From: UBA940 sp031548515
Lineage (GTDB): Bacteria > Bacteroidota > Bacteroidia > Bacteroidales > Rikenellaceae
Length of the DNA: 64,000 bases
NCBI GenBank assembly: GCA_031548515.1
Contig: JAVBRB010000001.1
Span: 62,001-126,000 of the forward strand
Direction of reading: 5' to 3'
Shown: positions 1 through 7,335 of the stretch, piece by piece
Position numbering within the stretch: position 1 is the stretch's first letter
Layout of the letters: each line of letters opens with the position of its first letter
Position numbers and translations under genes: made by a program
Notes under the pieces: generated by a model
The model's input: the letters and a program-made list of their open reading frames with translations, nothing else
The model's database searches: none
Told to the model about the DNA's origin: nothing

Positions 1-1
1 G

Positions 2-1180
2 CCGCGCATCATAAAACTATATCATATAGACGTCGATACCATAGCCGGAGTTCCAGTGCAGTCCAAGGCCAGAGCGTACGATGTGAAAAAGAACGAAGAC
101 GGCAACTATTCGCTTGTGCGTACCTCAACTCCGAAGGCCGGTCCGGCTAGTTATTTCGTCGTAGAGGCGACCGACCGCATGAACGACGTCGAAAACACGT
201 TCGGCATCTACCGCGCGCGTATGGAGGTCGACGGGCGGGAAGTCCTCGATTTCATGAAGGATGAACTGCTGTTCGACGATAACCGCTACTGCTGCGCTTC
301 TGTGTATTACGATGTTCAGTGCAAATCCAAGAACGAAGCCGTCATGCTCGCCCTGCGTAACGGCAACAGCCTTCCCATGTACAAAAAAGCGGTCGATAGG
401 GGCGTGGTTTCGTTACGCGGCGCAGAGAAACGCAATATAAAGATCACTATATACGACGACGCTCTGAACGCCGTGACGCTTGAGTTCGCGGTCGAATGCG
501 ACGAAAATTACGTCGTTCCTGAACGTCCCGCCGGACGATTGGCTTCCGACCGCCGCGACTTCATCAATTCGGATAACGGAATGACGGTCATCATCCCGAA
601 AGGGGCGCTCTACGAGCCGATGTTCTACACGCAGTCCATCGTTGAAATAGCTGCACAGCCACGGCCGGACAGTATCCGGCCGCTTTCACCCATCCACCGT
701 ACCGGCGACGGAATGATGCCGCTCCACCGCGCCATGAAGATCGCAGTCGAAGCCGAAATTCCCGCCCGGCTGCGCTCGGGAGCATGTCTCGCAAAGGTTT
801 CCGACGACGGTAAGCTTTCTTATCTGGGAGGAACATATGGCGAGGGAACCGTGAAATGCTCATCGCGTGATTTCGGCACCTTCTGCGCAGTGGCAGACAC
901 CATACCCCCCGTGATAAAAGCATCTTTCAAAGAGGGTGAGGATCTCTCCAAAACACGCACCGTGAAACTAACCCTGACCGACAATTTTTCGGACATAGCC
1001 TATTTCACAGGCAGCATCGACGGAAAATGGATAATCTTCGAACATAACGCCAACAGCAACGAATACCTGCATACGTTCGACATGGACCGCATCGAAAGCG
1101 GGCGCACCCATACATTCGCGATGACGGTACGCGACGGAGCAGGAAATACGGCGACACTCACCTCGAAGTTCCAGAAGTAA
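2..1180 (+). CDS. C-terminal part of an M23-type peptidase / envelope protein (5' end outside window)
   Basis: The reading frame is open from the first bases of the window, so the gene starts upstream and only about 392 C-terminal residues are present. A GTG at 56 is in frame but is preceded by open coding sequence, so it is not taken as the start. The visible part resembles the long all-beta C-terminal region that follows the catalytic domain in Bacteroidota M23 metallopeptidases: a GIYRARMEVDG-type stretch, a segment about two antiparallel sheets long, and a final Ig-like domain ending in a VRDGAGN motif near the C-terminus. No peptidase motif (HxxxD or HxH) is visible here; it would lie upstream. 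The protein is probably periplasmic or surface-exposed. The family call rests on remembered similarity of the tail and is moderate. A 9-bp hairpin begins at the stop codon. Confidence 0.6.
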   Translation, partial: PRIIKLYHIDVDTIAGVPVQSKARAYDVKKNEDGNYSLVRTSTPKAGPASYFVVEATDRMNDVENTFGIYRARMEVDGREVLDFMKDELLFDDNRYCCASVYYDVQCKSKNEAVMLALRNGNSLPMYKKAVDRGVVSLRGAEKRNIKITIYDDALNAVTLEFAVECDENYVVPERPAGRLASDRRDFINSDNGMTVIIPKGALYEPMFYTQSIVEIAAQPRPDSIRPLSPIHRTGDGMMPLHRAMKIAVEAEIPARLRSGACLAKVSDDGKLSYLGGTYGEGTVKCSSRDFGTFCAVADTIPPVIKASFKEGEDLSKTRTVKLTLTDNFSDIAYFTGSIDGKWIIFEHNANSNEYLHTFDMDRIESGRTHTFAMTVRDGAGNTATLTSKFQK

Positions 1181-1200
1181 AATACCTCACTGGTATTTTA
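1178..1200. terminator. Perfect 9-bp hairpin overlapping the M23-type stop codon
   Basis: TAAAATACC (1178-1186) and GGTATTTTA (1192-1200) are exact reverse complements around a 5-nt loop. The left arm begins with the TAA stop codon of the preceding gene. There is no T-tract on the + strand, so it may act as an mRNA 3' stabiliser or weak terminator and not as a strong intrinsic terminator. Confidence 0.5.
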
Positions 1201-1267
1201 CAGAATGTCAACTCGCAACTGGTATCTGGCAGGAAGTTTGTTTATTGAGTCATATGATTTTTTTCAA

Positions 1268-1498
1268 ATGGCGGCGAACGATGACACACGGAAAGAATGG
1301 CTCATCGGGAAGATAATGGACATCTTCTTTGACAGCGGCACGGACCTGCCTGAAGAATTACACGCAAAAGTAGTACTGTGGCTACTCGATGAGAAAGACG
1401 CCGAACTCAAGGAAAAACACATGATGCGCAAGTTCGACGAGATGATTGGAACGGACGACACGGATATTCCGACACCGAAGATACAGCATCCGGTGTGA
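1268..1498 (+). CDS. Small hypothetical protein (FecR-N-terminus-like fragment?)
   Basis: This encodes about 76 acidic residues from ATG 1268. An in-frame ATG at 1205 would add 21 residues that look non-coding in composition, so the later start is preferred. The sequence is highly charged and probably helical, with an LPEELHAKVVLWLLDEKDAE core. That core resembles the short helical N-terminal module seen in Bacteroidota FecR-type anti-sigma factors and related regulators, in which a conserved (L)P.E....W L segment precedes a membrane helix. No membrane helix or FecR domain follows here, so it could be a truncated remnant or a stand-alone small protein. It lies alone between the M23-type gene and murB, with no clear promoter. 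Function is unknown. Confidence 0.4.
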   Translation: MAANDDTRKEWLIGKIMDIFFDSGTDLPEELHAKVVLWLLDEKDAELKEKHMMRKFDEMIGTDDTDIPTPKIQHPV

Positions 1499-1553
1499 CG
1501 ATACTGCCATCAACTTTTAACCTTTCATTTTTCATCTTTCATTTTTCATTTGC

Positions 1554-1561
1554 TACCTTTG
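1554..1561 (+). promoter_or_regulatory. -7 element of murB promoter
   Basis: TACCTTTG matches the Bacteroidota -7 consensus TAnnTTTG and lies 10 nt upstream of ATG 1571. It overlaps an in-frame TTG at 1550, which therefore cannot be the start codon. No good -33 TTG is visible; the upstream region is a T-rich stretch with tandem TTTCATTT-like units. Confidence 0.6.
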
Positions 1562-1570
1562 TATCCGGTT

Positions 1571-2578
1571 ATGAAGATATCGGAAAACAAAGAACTAGGG
1601 AGCCTCAACAGTTTTGGCGTGGAGGCCAGCGCAGCGCGTCTGGTCGAATGGGAAACTGTGGATGAACTTGCCGAACTGTTCGCAGGCGGCTTTGCCGGGG
1701 AATGGATGGCGTTCGGCGGAGGCAACAATATACTCTTCACGCGCGACTACACGGGAACGCTGCTTCATCCTGTTGCCCAAGGCATCGAAACCATTGATGA
1801 AACAGTCGAAAAAGTGTCCGTAAGGGCAGAGGCAGGGATTGATTGGGACGATTTCGTGCAGTGGTGCATCGCGCACGGATTATGGGGCGCCGAAAACCTT
1901 TCCGGCATCCCTGGAACCGTCGGGGCATGCCCTGTTCAGAATATCGGAGCATACGGAGCCGAAGCCAAAGACATAATCGCATCGGTCGAGTGTTTCGACG
2001 TCGAAAGCCGGGCGACGGTGACGCTTGCAGGGGAACACTGCGCGTTCGGTTACCGCGACAGCGTGTTCAAGCACGGCCTAAAGGGGCGCGTAATCATAAC
2101 CGCTGTCAATTTCAGCCTATGGCGGGAGCCAAGGCCCAACCTGTGCTACCATGCGTTGGAGGAAGAGGTCGCCAAACTCGGAGAACCGACCCTTGAAAAT
2201 ATCAGGCAGGCCGTCGTAAACATACGCAACAGCAAACTGCCGGACCCGAAGGTAACGGGCAACGCCGGAAGTTTCTTCAAGAATCCGGTGGTAGACGACG
2301 CCGTTGCGCACCGCATAGCCGCGAAATATCCCGGAATGCCGCTATACCCCACCGGAATGCCAGGAAAAACAAAACTTGCGGCGGGATGGCTCATCGAACA
2401 GGCCGGTTGGAAAGGCCGCAACGAAGGGCGCGTGGGAATACATCCGAAACAGGCGCTGATCGTGATAAATCTCGGCGGCGCAACAGGCGCTGAAATCGTC
2501 GCTTTCGCCCGGCGTGTGCAAGACGGCGTCAAGGCGAAATTCGGTGTGGAATTAGATACAGAGGTAAATATTATATAA
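1571..2578 (+). CDS. murB: UDP-N-acetylenolpyruvoylglucosamine reductase (MurB, type I)
   Basis: MurB reduces UDP-GlcNAc-enolpyruvate to UDP-MurNAc with NADPH and FAD in the cytoplasm, the second committed step of peptidoglycan precursor synthesis. The 335-residue protein shows the FAD-binding GGGNNIL segment (about residues 49-55), a GIPGTVGACPVQNIGAYG block (112-129) and the type-I hallmark loop YRDSVFK (161-167). It also has the GNAGSFFKNP motif with the proton-donating serine at about 234. Length and motif order match the Escherichia coli type-I enzyme. ATG 1571 is chosen because a -7 promoter element covers the upstream TTG alternative. tilS begins 12 nt downstream, so the two are probably co-transcribed. 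The gene is separate from the main dcw cluster, which lies 5 kb away. Confidence 0.95.
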   Translation: MKISENKELGSLNSFGVEASAARLVEWETVDELAELFAGGFAGEWMAFGGGNNILFTRDYTGTLLHPVAQGIETIDETVEKVSVRAEAGIDWDDFVQWCIAHGLWGAENLSGIPGTVGACPVQNIGAYGAEAKDIIASVECFDVESRATVTLAGEHCAFGYRDSVFKHGLKGRVIITAVNFSLWREPRPNLCYHALEEEVAKLGEPTLENIRQAVVNIRNSKLPDPKVTGNAGSFFKNPVVDDAVAHRIAAKYPGMPLYPTGMPGKTKLAAGWLIEQAGWKGRNEGRVGIHPKQALIVINLGGATGAEIVAFARRVQDGVKAKFGVELDTEVNII

Positions 2579-2590
2579 CTGTCATTGCTC

Positions 2591-3976
2591 ATGCTTTTAG
2601 ACAGGTTCAAACATTACATCAGGGAGAACGAGTTGCTCCACGAGGGCGACCGTGTTTTGTTGGCGGTCAGCGGCGGGGTCGACTCTATGGCCATGCTGTC
2701 GCTGTTCGCGCAGAGCGAATGGCCCGCCGGCGTCGCCCACTGCAATTTCCAGCTGAGAGGCGAAGAGGGCGACGAAGATACCGTTCTGGTCGAAAAAGAG
2801 GCCGCACGATACGGGCTGCCGTGTTACAGCACGCATTTCGACACCAAGGGAGAAATGGAACGCACGGGCGAATCGGTGCAGATGGCCGCGCGCCGCCTGC
2901 GTTACGACTGGTTCAACAAACTGTGTGCGGAACACGGCTACACCGCCATTGCCATCGCCCACCAGGCGGACGACTCGGTCGAGACATTTTTCATCAATCT
3001 GTTCCGCGGAACGGGACTGCGCGGTTTGACCGGAATCAGCGTTACCAACGGACGTGTGGTGCGTCCGCTTCTGTTCGCCACCCGTAAGGAGATAGCCGAC
3101 TATGCGATCGCGAACAAGATCGGATACCGCGAAGATTCGTCGAACCGTTCCACGAAATATTTGCGCAACAAGATACGGCTCGGGCTTGTGCCGCGCCTGA
3201 GGGAGATAAACCCGCATTTTACCGAGACGATGCGCCGTAACGTCGACCGCCTGACCCAGACGCAGCAGTTTATCGATGCAAGTATAGAACATATCCGCCA
3301 TGAGGTCGAACAGAAGAACGGCGCGACTGCTGTAATCGATACTGAAAGGATCGATCCGGCATTCCCCGTGGGCTTCGTCATTTACGAACTTTTAAGTTCG
3401 GGTTACGGATTCAAAGGCGACGTCATCGACCAGATAACCGGCGTACTCGAAAAAGGGTGGTCGGGAAAGCGTTTCTACTCGCGCGACTATGTGGCATACA
3501 CCGACCGCGGACGCATCATCATAGAACCGGTTAGCTGCGAAGACCCGTGTGAAGTAAGTTTCGACAGACATGCCAGGAGGGCGTTTGCCGGCAATTCGGC
3601 GTATTTCATGGAACATTTGGACATAGACCGGATCGAAACACTCAACCTGCCGGAAAACGTCGCACTGGTAGACGCGGACAAACTTACCTGGCCTTTGCGT
3701 CTGCGCCGTTGGAAGGAAGGAGACCGTTTCGTCCCGATCGGCATGGCCGGAAGTAAGAAAGTTAGCGATTACCTCGTCGATACGAAAGTTTCCGTTCCTG
3801 AAAAACAGCGCCAGTTCGTATTGGTGAATGGCAATGGTCGAAACGCCGACGACGGCGCAGACAGCGAAAACGGCGCAGGCGATATCATATGGTTGGTCGG
3901 CCGCCGCCTCGACGACCGCTACAAGATCACCTCCGAGACCGAAAACGTTCTCAAAATCATCCGTGAGATCATATAA
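2591..3976 (+). CDS. tilS: tRNA(Ile)-lysidine synthetase (TilS)
   Basis: TilS attaches lysine to C34 of the tRNA-Ile CAU anticodon using ATP, so that the tRNA reads AUA. The protein has 461 residues. The N-terminal PP-loop ATP pyrophosphatase domain carries SGGVDS at about 27-32, followed by the HCNFQLRG and AHQADDSVET motifs that surround the active site. The C-terminal TilS domain contains the typical segment LRLRRWKEGDRF.P.GM.GSKKVSDY and ends with IIWLVGRRLDDRYKI. Starts at 2585 (TTG) and 2591 (ATG) differ by two codons; ATG is preferred. It lies 12 nt after murB and 75 nt before holA. A short acidic, Gly-rich loop near residues 415-430 (NGNGRNADDGADSENG) is a local low-complexity expansion. 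Confidence 0.93.
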   Translation: MLLDRFKHYIRENELLHEGDRVLLAVSGGVDSMAMLSLFAQSEWPAGVAHCNFQLRGEEGDEDTVLVEKEAARYGLPCYSTHFDTKGEMERTGESVQMAARRLRYDWFNKLCAEHGYTAIAIAHQADDSVETFFINLFRGTGLRGLTGISVTNGRVVRPLLFATRKEIADYAIANKIGYREDSSNRSTKYLRNKIRLGLVPRLREINPHFTETMRRNVDRLTQTQQFIDASIEHIRHEVEQKNGATAVIDTERIDPAFPVGFVIYELLSSGYGFKGDVIDQITGVLEKGWSGKRFYSRDYVAYTDRGRIIIEPVSCEDPCEVSFDRHARRAFAGNSAYFMEHLDIDRIETLNLPENVALVDADKLTWPLRLRRWKEGDRFVPIGMAGSKKVSDYLVDTKVSVPEKQRQFVLVNGNGRNADDGADSENGAGDIIWLVGRRLDDRYKITSETENVLKIIREII

Positions 3977-4010
3977 TACGAAGAAGGTGGATTCTCCGTC
4001 GGCACTTTGT

Positions 4011-4028
4011 GCCTCGCTCGTAATGACC
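4011..4028. repeat. Partial copy of the CTCGCTCGnAATGACn intergenic repeat
   Basis: GCCTCGCTCGTAATGACC in the tilS-holA gap matches one arm of the repeat at 45479-45546 and a third partial match at 35069-35085. Only one arm is present here, so this is a fragment. Confidence 0.4.
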
Positions 4029-4051
4029 GTTTTGCAAAAACTCAATAAAAA

Positions 4052-5152
4052 ATGGCTAAAAGTTCGGTAAAGTTCAGGGACAGCGTAAGCGATTTCGAAG
4101 CAATAAGGAAAGACATCGCAGCACGGAAGTTCGCGCCCGTCTACCTGCTGATGGGCGAGGAGGGGTATTTCATCGACGAACTTTCGGAACGGCTCTCCGA
4201 AGATGTGCTGAACGAAGCCGAACAAGCCTTCAACCGCACAATCGTCTATGGAAAGGACAGTGACGCGGGAGCCATCATAAACCTTGCCCGCCAGATGCCG
4301 ATGATGGGTTCATACCAGGTGGTAATCGTACGCGAAGCCCAGCAACTGCGCAAAATAGAAGACCTGTCACTCTACACTGCCAGCCCCTCGCCATCCACTA
4401 TTCTGGTGCTGTGCCACAAGGAGAAGAGCCTAGACAAGCGCTCGCAGCTATACAAACACTCGTCGTCAAAGGGTGTGGTGTTCGAGTCGGTGAGGCCGCG
4501 CGACTACGAGATCAAGGAATGGCTCGGTGCATTCGTCGCAAAACGCGGCCTGAAAGCCGAACCCAAGGCGGTAGAGATGCTCACTGAATATCTCGGAATG
4601 GACATTTCGAAGATATCGAACGAGTTGACGAAACTGATGCTGTCGCTGCCCGAAGGGACCACGAAACTCACTCCCGAGGACGTAGAGAACAATACCGGTT
4701 TCAGCAAGGATTTCAACAACTACGAACTGTGCCGCGCCGTGATCTTCCGTGACGAGGCACGCGCCATGATGATCGCCGACCACTTCGCCCGCAACCCAAA
4801 GGAGCACCCCCTGCTGGTGACTGTGACGACGCTTTTCGGCCAGTTCAAAGATATATTCGTCGTCAATTACTGTCGTTGGCAGACAAAGAACAAGGGCGTC
4901 GCGATGCCCTCGGACACAGACTTCATGCGAATCCTGCGCCTTTCGAATCCCTATTTCGTGGGCGAACTGAAACAAGCGGCAAACATGTGGCCCAACAAGA
5001 TAACGTTCAAAGTGCTGGGGCTGCTGCGAGAGTACGATGCCAAAAGCAAGGGAATGAACAGCGGCGGCATGGACGATGGCGAACTGTTGCGCGAGTTGCT
5101 GCTCAAGATATTCCTTGAAAAGGCAGGAACGGTGGCAACAGCCACAGCGTAA
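4052..5152 (+). CDS. holA: DNA polymerase III subunit delta (HolA)
   Basis: HolA is the delta subunit of the clamp loader and opens the beta sliding clamp during DNA replication. The protein has 366 residues, a normal length. The N-terminal segment PVYLLMGEEGYFIDEL (about 29-45) is the family start motif. It is followed by the AAA+-like region with SPSPSTILVLCHKEK and KGVVFE, then the lid region AVEMLTEYLGMDISKISNELTKL, which is characteristic of HolA. The C-terminal collar domain holds the LRLSNPYFVGELKQAA segment. The last codons (AGTVATATA) are encoded by GTGGCAACAGCCAC, which also occurs in the ftsQ-ftsA gap. The next gene begins 29 nt downstream. Confidence 0.9.
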   Translation: MAKSSVKFRDSVSDFEAIRKDIAARKFAPVYLLMGEEGYFIDELSERLSEDVLNEAEQAFNRTIVYGKDSDAGAIINLARQMPMMGSYQVVIVREAQQLRKIEDLSLYTASPSPSTILVLCHKEKSLDKRSQLYKHSSSKGVVFESVRPRDYEIKEWLGAFVAKRGLKAEPKAVEMLTEYLGMDISKISNELTKLMLSLPEGTTKLTPEDVENNTGFSKDFNNYELCRAVIFRDEARAMMIADHFARNPKEHPLLVTVTTLFGQFKDIFVVNYCRWQTKNKGVAMPSDTDFMRILRLSNPYFVGELKQAANMWPNKITFKVLGLLREYDAKSKGMNSGGMDDGELLRELLLKIFLEKAGTVATATA

Positions 5153-5181
5153 GCTGCGATTTAAGATTTGTCGCAAAAACA

Positions 5182-5973
5182 ATGAAAGGCGAACTGATAT
5201 CGTGGAACGGGCGGATCATTGCCCCGCAGGAGTTGGAAATGCCGCTGCCGGAGCTTCTTGCGGCGCATTACGTCTACCAGCGGGTCCATACGCTCGCCGG
5301 CAGGACACTGCATCTGGCCGCACACCTCGATATGGCAGTCTGCGCTTTCCAATACATTTACGGCGTCCGGCCCGATCTCAATGAAAATAGCATTGCCGAG
5401 CAGATTGCCGGAACTTTGCGAACAAACCGCTATCCGTCCCACGGAAGCGCCACGGTACTGTTATGCCTTTTCCCGCGGGAGGAAAGCTGCGATTTCATGG
5501 TGATGTGCGAACGTCCCCTCATAGACAAAGGCTACACGGTTTCGAGCCTCCGTCCGCGAGCCGCCAGCTATGAATACGACATTCCGTACAGCTCTTTCCC
5601 AACCGGCTTCCAGCTTTCGGCGGCAAGGATGCACGACATGCTGGCGCTGGAACACGGGGCGACGCGCTCTGTGAGGCGCCGGGGCGATCAGCTGATCTCA
5701 TGCGGGGAGTCTCCGCTGTTCGGGATAAAAAGAAAAACGCTCTTCACCGCGCCGCTGATCCATGGTGCGGTCGACAGTATCGAACGTCATCTTGTCATCG
5801 CGGCGGCCGCAAAAGCCAAGATGGATTTTCTGGAAGAGGCCGTACCCCACTCCGAACTGAAAGATTTCGACGAACTTTTCTATGCCGACGCCTCAGGGAT
5901 AACCTCTCTCTCAGAGTGCGACGGCGCGAAATTCATGAGCCTGCTTGTATCGCGGCTGATCGCGAAATTCTAA
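5182..5973 (+). CDS. Class-IV aminotransferase-like protein lacking an obvious PLP lysine
   Basis: This is a 263-residue cytosolic protein. The C-terminal half follows the fold-type IV PLP enzyme pattern (PabC/IlvE family): SCGESPLFGIKRKTLFTAPL (about 173-191), a helix with AVDSIERHLVI, and the FDELFYADASGITSLSECDG block (229-248) that corresponds to the conserved ADE.F..G...G..PV region. The N-terminal RTLHLAAHLDMA matches the .R...L..H..RL segment. In PabC the catalytic lysine sits in a G-I-K-H-L-N-like motif; the aligned place here is TGFQLSAARMHDML, with Gln144 where lysine is expected. It may therefore be a pseudoenzyme or a distant family that uses another residue. The alignment is by eye. 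Its TAA stop is the first copy of the 3-bp duplication flanking the MITE-like element. Confidence 0.55.
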   Translation: MKGELISWNGRIIAPQELEMPLPELLAAHYVYQRVHTLAGRTLHLAAHLDMAVCAFQYIYGVRPDLNENSIAEQIAGTLRTNRYPSHGSATVLLCLFPREESCDFMVMCERPLIDKGYTVSSLRPRAASYEYDIPYSSFPTGFQLSAARMHDMLALEHGATRSVRRRGDQLISCGESPLFGIKRKTLFTAPLIHGAVDSIERHLVIAAAAKAKMDFLEEAVPHSELKDFDELFYADASGITSLSECDGAKFMSLLVSRLIAKF

Positions 5974-6136
5974 GAGTTTGTCTAAATTTTATTAGTATAA
6001 AAGATTATGAATCAAATTTTCCGATAATTTTTTACCCGGCGACCGAGTCGTAGCGGTGACTACGGTGAGGGAGGCGGGTGAAAAAAGCGCGGAAAAGGAT
6101 CATAATATTTTGTGGGAATAAATTTTAGACAAACTC
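5974..6136. mobile_element. MITE-like element with ~20-bp terminal inverted repeats and TAA target duplication
   Basis: The left end GAGTTTGTCTAAATTTTATT (5974-5993) and the right end AATAAATTTTAGACAAACTC (6117-6136) are reverse complements with one mismatch. The element is flanked on both sides by TAA (5971-5973 and 6137-6139), as expected for a 3-bp TNA target duplication of the kind made by IS5-family/IS1031-type transposases. The interior continues as an imperfect hairpin, with paired blocks such as ATTTTTTACCCG/CGGGTGAAAAAA and an apex CGTAG-CGGTGA-CTACG. It has no coding capacity, so it would need a transposase in trans. Family assignment is inference from end structure and target size. 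Confidence 0.6.
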
Positions 6137-6254
6137 TAAGGTCTTCCCGGGCATTTTATCTTATTACATCGGAAAGACAAAAAATAAATTTGGCAGATAC
6201 ACCCGAGCGTCTCACGTCGACAGGCAATGCAATCCGCACCGGCAGGTCCCGGGC

Positions 6255-7106
6255 TTATTCGTCACTATCTCCGGCAACCTCCGAATTATCAGGCATCCGG
6301 TCGGCGAGTGCGTAGGACATACGGCGCACCTCCTGTGCCTGCATATGGTAATTACCACCCGTACGTTTCAGCGTCTCGGCATCTACCGGCTCGCCGAAAA
6401 CAAGCCTGAAATGCTGCCCGCGCTGTCGGAACATCTCGTCCGGCAGATATAACATTTCTATGTTCCCTTTAATACCCAACCTTTTGCGCCAGTTAGCCAA
6501 CCTGTAAAAACGTTTCGACAGACGGCCCTCTACATACACCGGAACTATCAGACGGCCCGTCTGGTTGGCGCGTTTAATAAAATTCGGACGCCACTCGACA
6601 TCCTGTACCTCGCCTCCGATACAACGCGAACACAGCCCGGCAGGAAAGGTCAGCACCGGAGCATTTCCCTCGAAAGCATCATTGAAAGCGTTGGCGTAGC
6701 CGCCCTTCTGGCGGCCGTGCTTGTTGACCGGAACGAAAATACCCGCCAACGGGTCGAGGTACATCAGTATATCGTTGACTATCACCTTCACATCGCCGAA
6801 ATACATGCCGATCCTTTCGGCCAGCATCATCCCGTCCATCCCGCCGAACGGATGGTTCGACGCAAAAATATAACGGCCGTTCTTATCGAGTTCATCCAGG
6901 CCTACTGTCTCGTAAGACACACCCGCATATTCGAAAAAACGGCGCAGGAATTCGAACGGGTCGCCGTGGTCGAAATTCTCGAGTATGTAGTTTATCTCAT
7001 CCTCATGAATTGTCCGCCGCAGCCAGTTGATCAACCCTCGCGGAATCCACTTACTGAGTTTGGGAGCCTTAGCCTCCAGCACCCCTGCTACCGATATTTT
7101 TGTCAT
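6255..7106 (-). CDS. PlsC-like lysophospholipid / aminolipid O-acyltransferase
   Basis: This is a 283-residue membrane-associated acyltransferase. The motif NHPFGGMD (about 84-91) is the H(x)5D variant of the PlsC active site. This variant is typical of the hemolysin-like LPLAT subfamily that includes Bacteroidota GlsA and OlsA-type enzymes, which O-acylate glycine or ornithine lipids; a role in phosphatidic acid synthesis is the alternative. Further conserved pieces are GIFVPVNKHG (about 124-133), FPAGLCSRC (153-161) around the glycerophosphate-binding region, and LIVPVYVEG (about 186-194). ATG 7106 is preferred over an in-frame GTG at 7142, because the -7 promoter element ends on that GTG. 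It is transcribed away from the dcw cluster and has no operon partner. Confidence 0.75.
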   Translation of the reverse strand: MTKISVAGVLEAKAPKLSKWIPRGLINWLRRTIHEDEINYILENFDHGDPFEFLRRFFEYAGVSYETVGLDELDKNGRYIFASNHPFGGMDGMMLAERIGMYFGDVKVIVNDILMYLDPLAGIFVPVNKHGRQKGGYANAFNDAFEGNAPVLTFPAGLCSRCIGGEVQDVEWRPNFIKRANQTGRLIVPVYVEGRLSKRFYRLANWRKRLGIKGNIEMLYLPDEMFRQRGQHFRLVFGEPVDAETLKRTGGNYHMQAQEVRRMSYALADRMPDNSEVAGDSDE

Positions 7107-7141
7107 AGGCCGAATGTCCTGCAAATTGTTGAAAACTTTCA

Positions 7142-7149
7142 CAAATATA
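7142..7149 (-). promoter_or_regulatory. -7 element for the acyltransferase gene
   Basis: On the minus strand TATATTTG fits TAnnTTTG. Its last G is the first base of the in-frame GTG at 7142, so translation must begin downstream, at ATG 7106, leaving a leader of about 30 nt. Confidence 0.55.
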
Positions 7150-7233
7150 CGATTTTTGACTTTGAAAACCAGCGTTCAATAGCTATCTTTACCACCAAAT
7201 TGCGGTACCTTGCCTCAAGCGGCTGGGAATCGC

Positions 7234-7321
7234 CTTTTCCAATTACCTCCCTCGCCTAATCCCGTGTCAAAGCGCAGATTACATGGGCTTGGCCGGTGAT
7301 TATTTATTGCACAAACAATTG
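7234..7321 (+). repeat. Leader repeat family, copy A (upstream of rsmH)
   Basis: This stretch of about 88 bp is homologous to 60142-60234 before nifJ and, for its first two thirds, to 59883-59945. Conserved blocks are AATTACCTCCCTCG, a GATTAC/GACTAC block and CGGTGATTATTT-TTGCACAAA-AATTG. It ends 15 nt before the rsmH start codon. It also contains an imperfect palindrome (ATTATTTAT-TGC-ACAAACAAT). Confidence 0.55.
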
Positions 7322-7335
7322 AGCTTTGGTTTCCG

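Noticed and set aside
5133..5152. GTGGCAACAGCCAC shared by the end of holA and the ftsQ-ftsA gap
   Set aside because: The match is only 14 bp and palindromic; it may be a tiny repeat but is too short to support.
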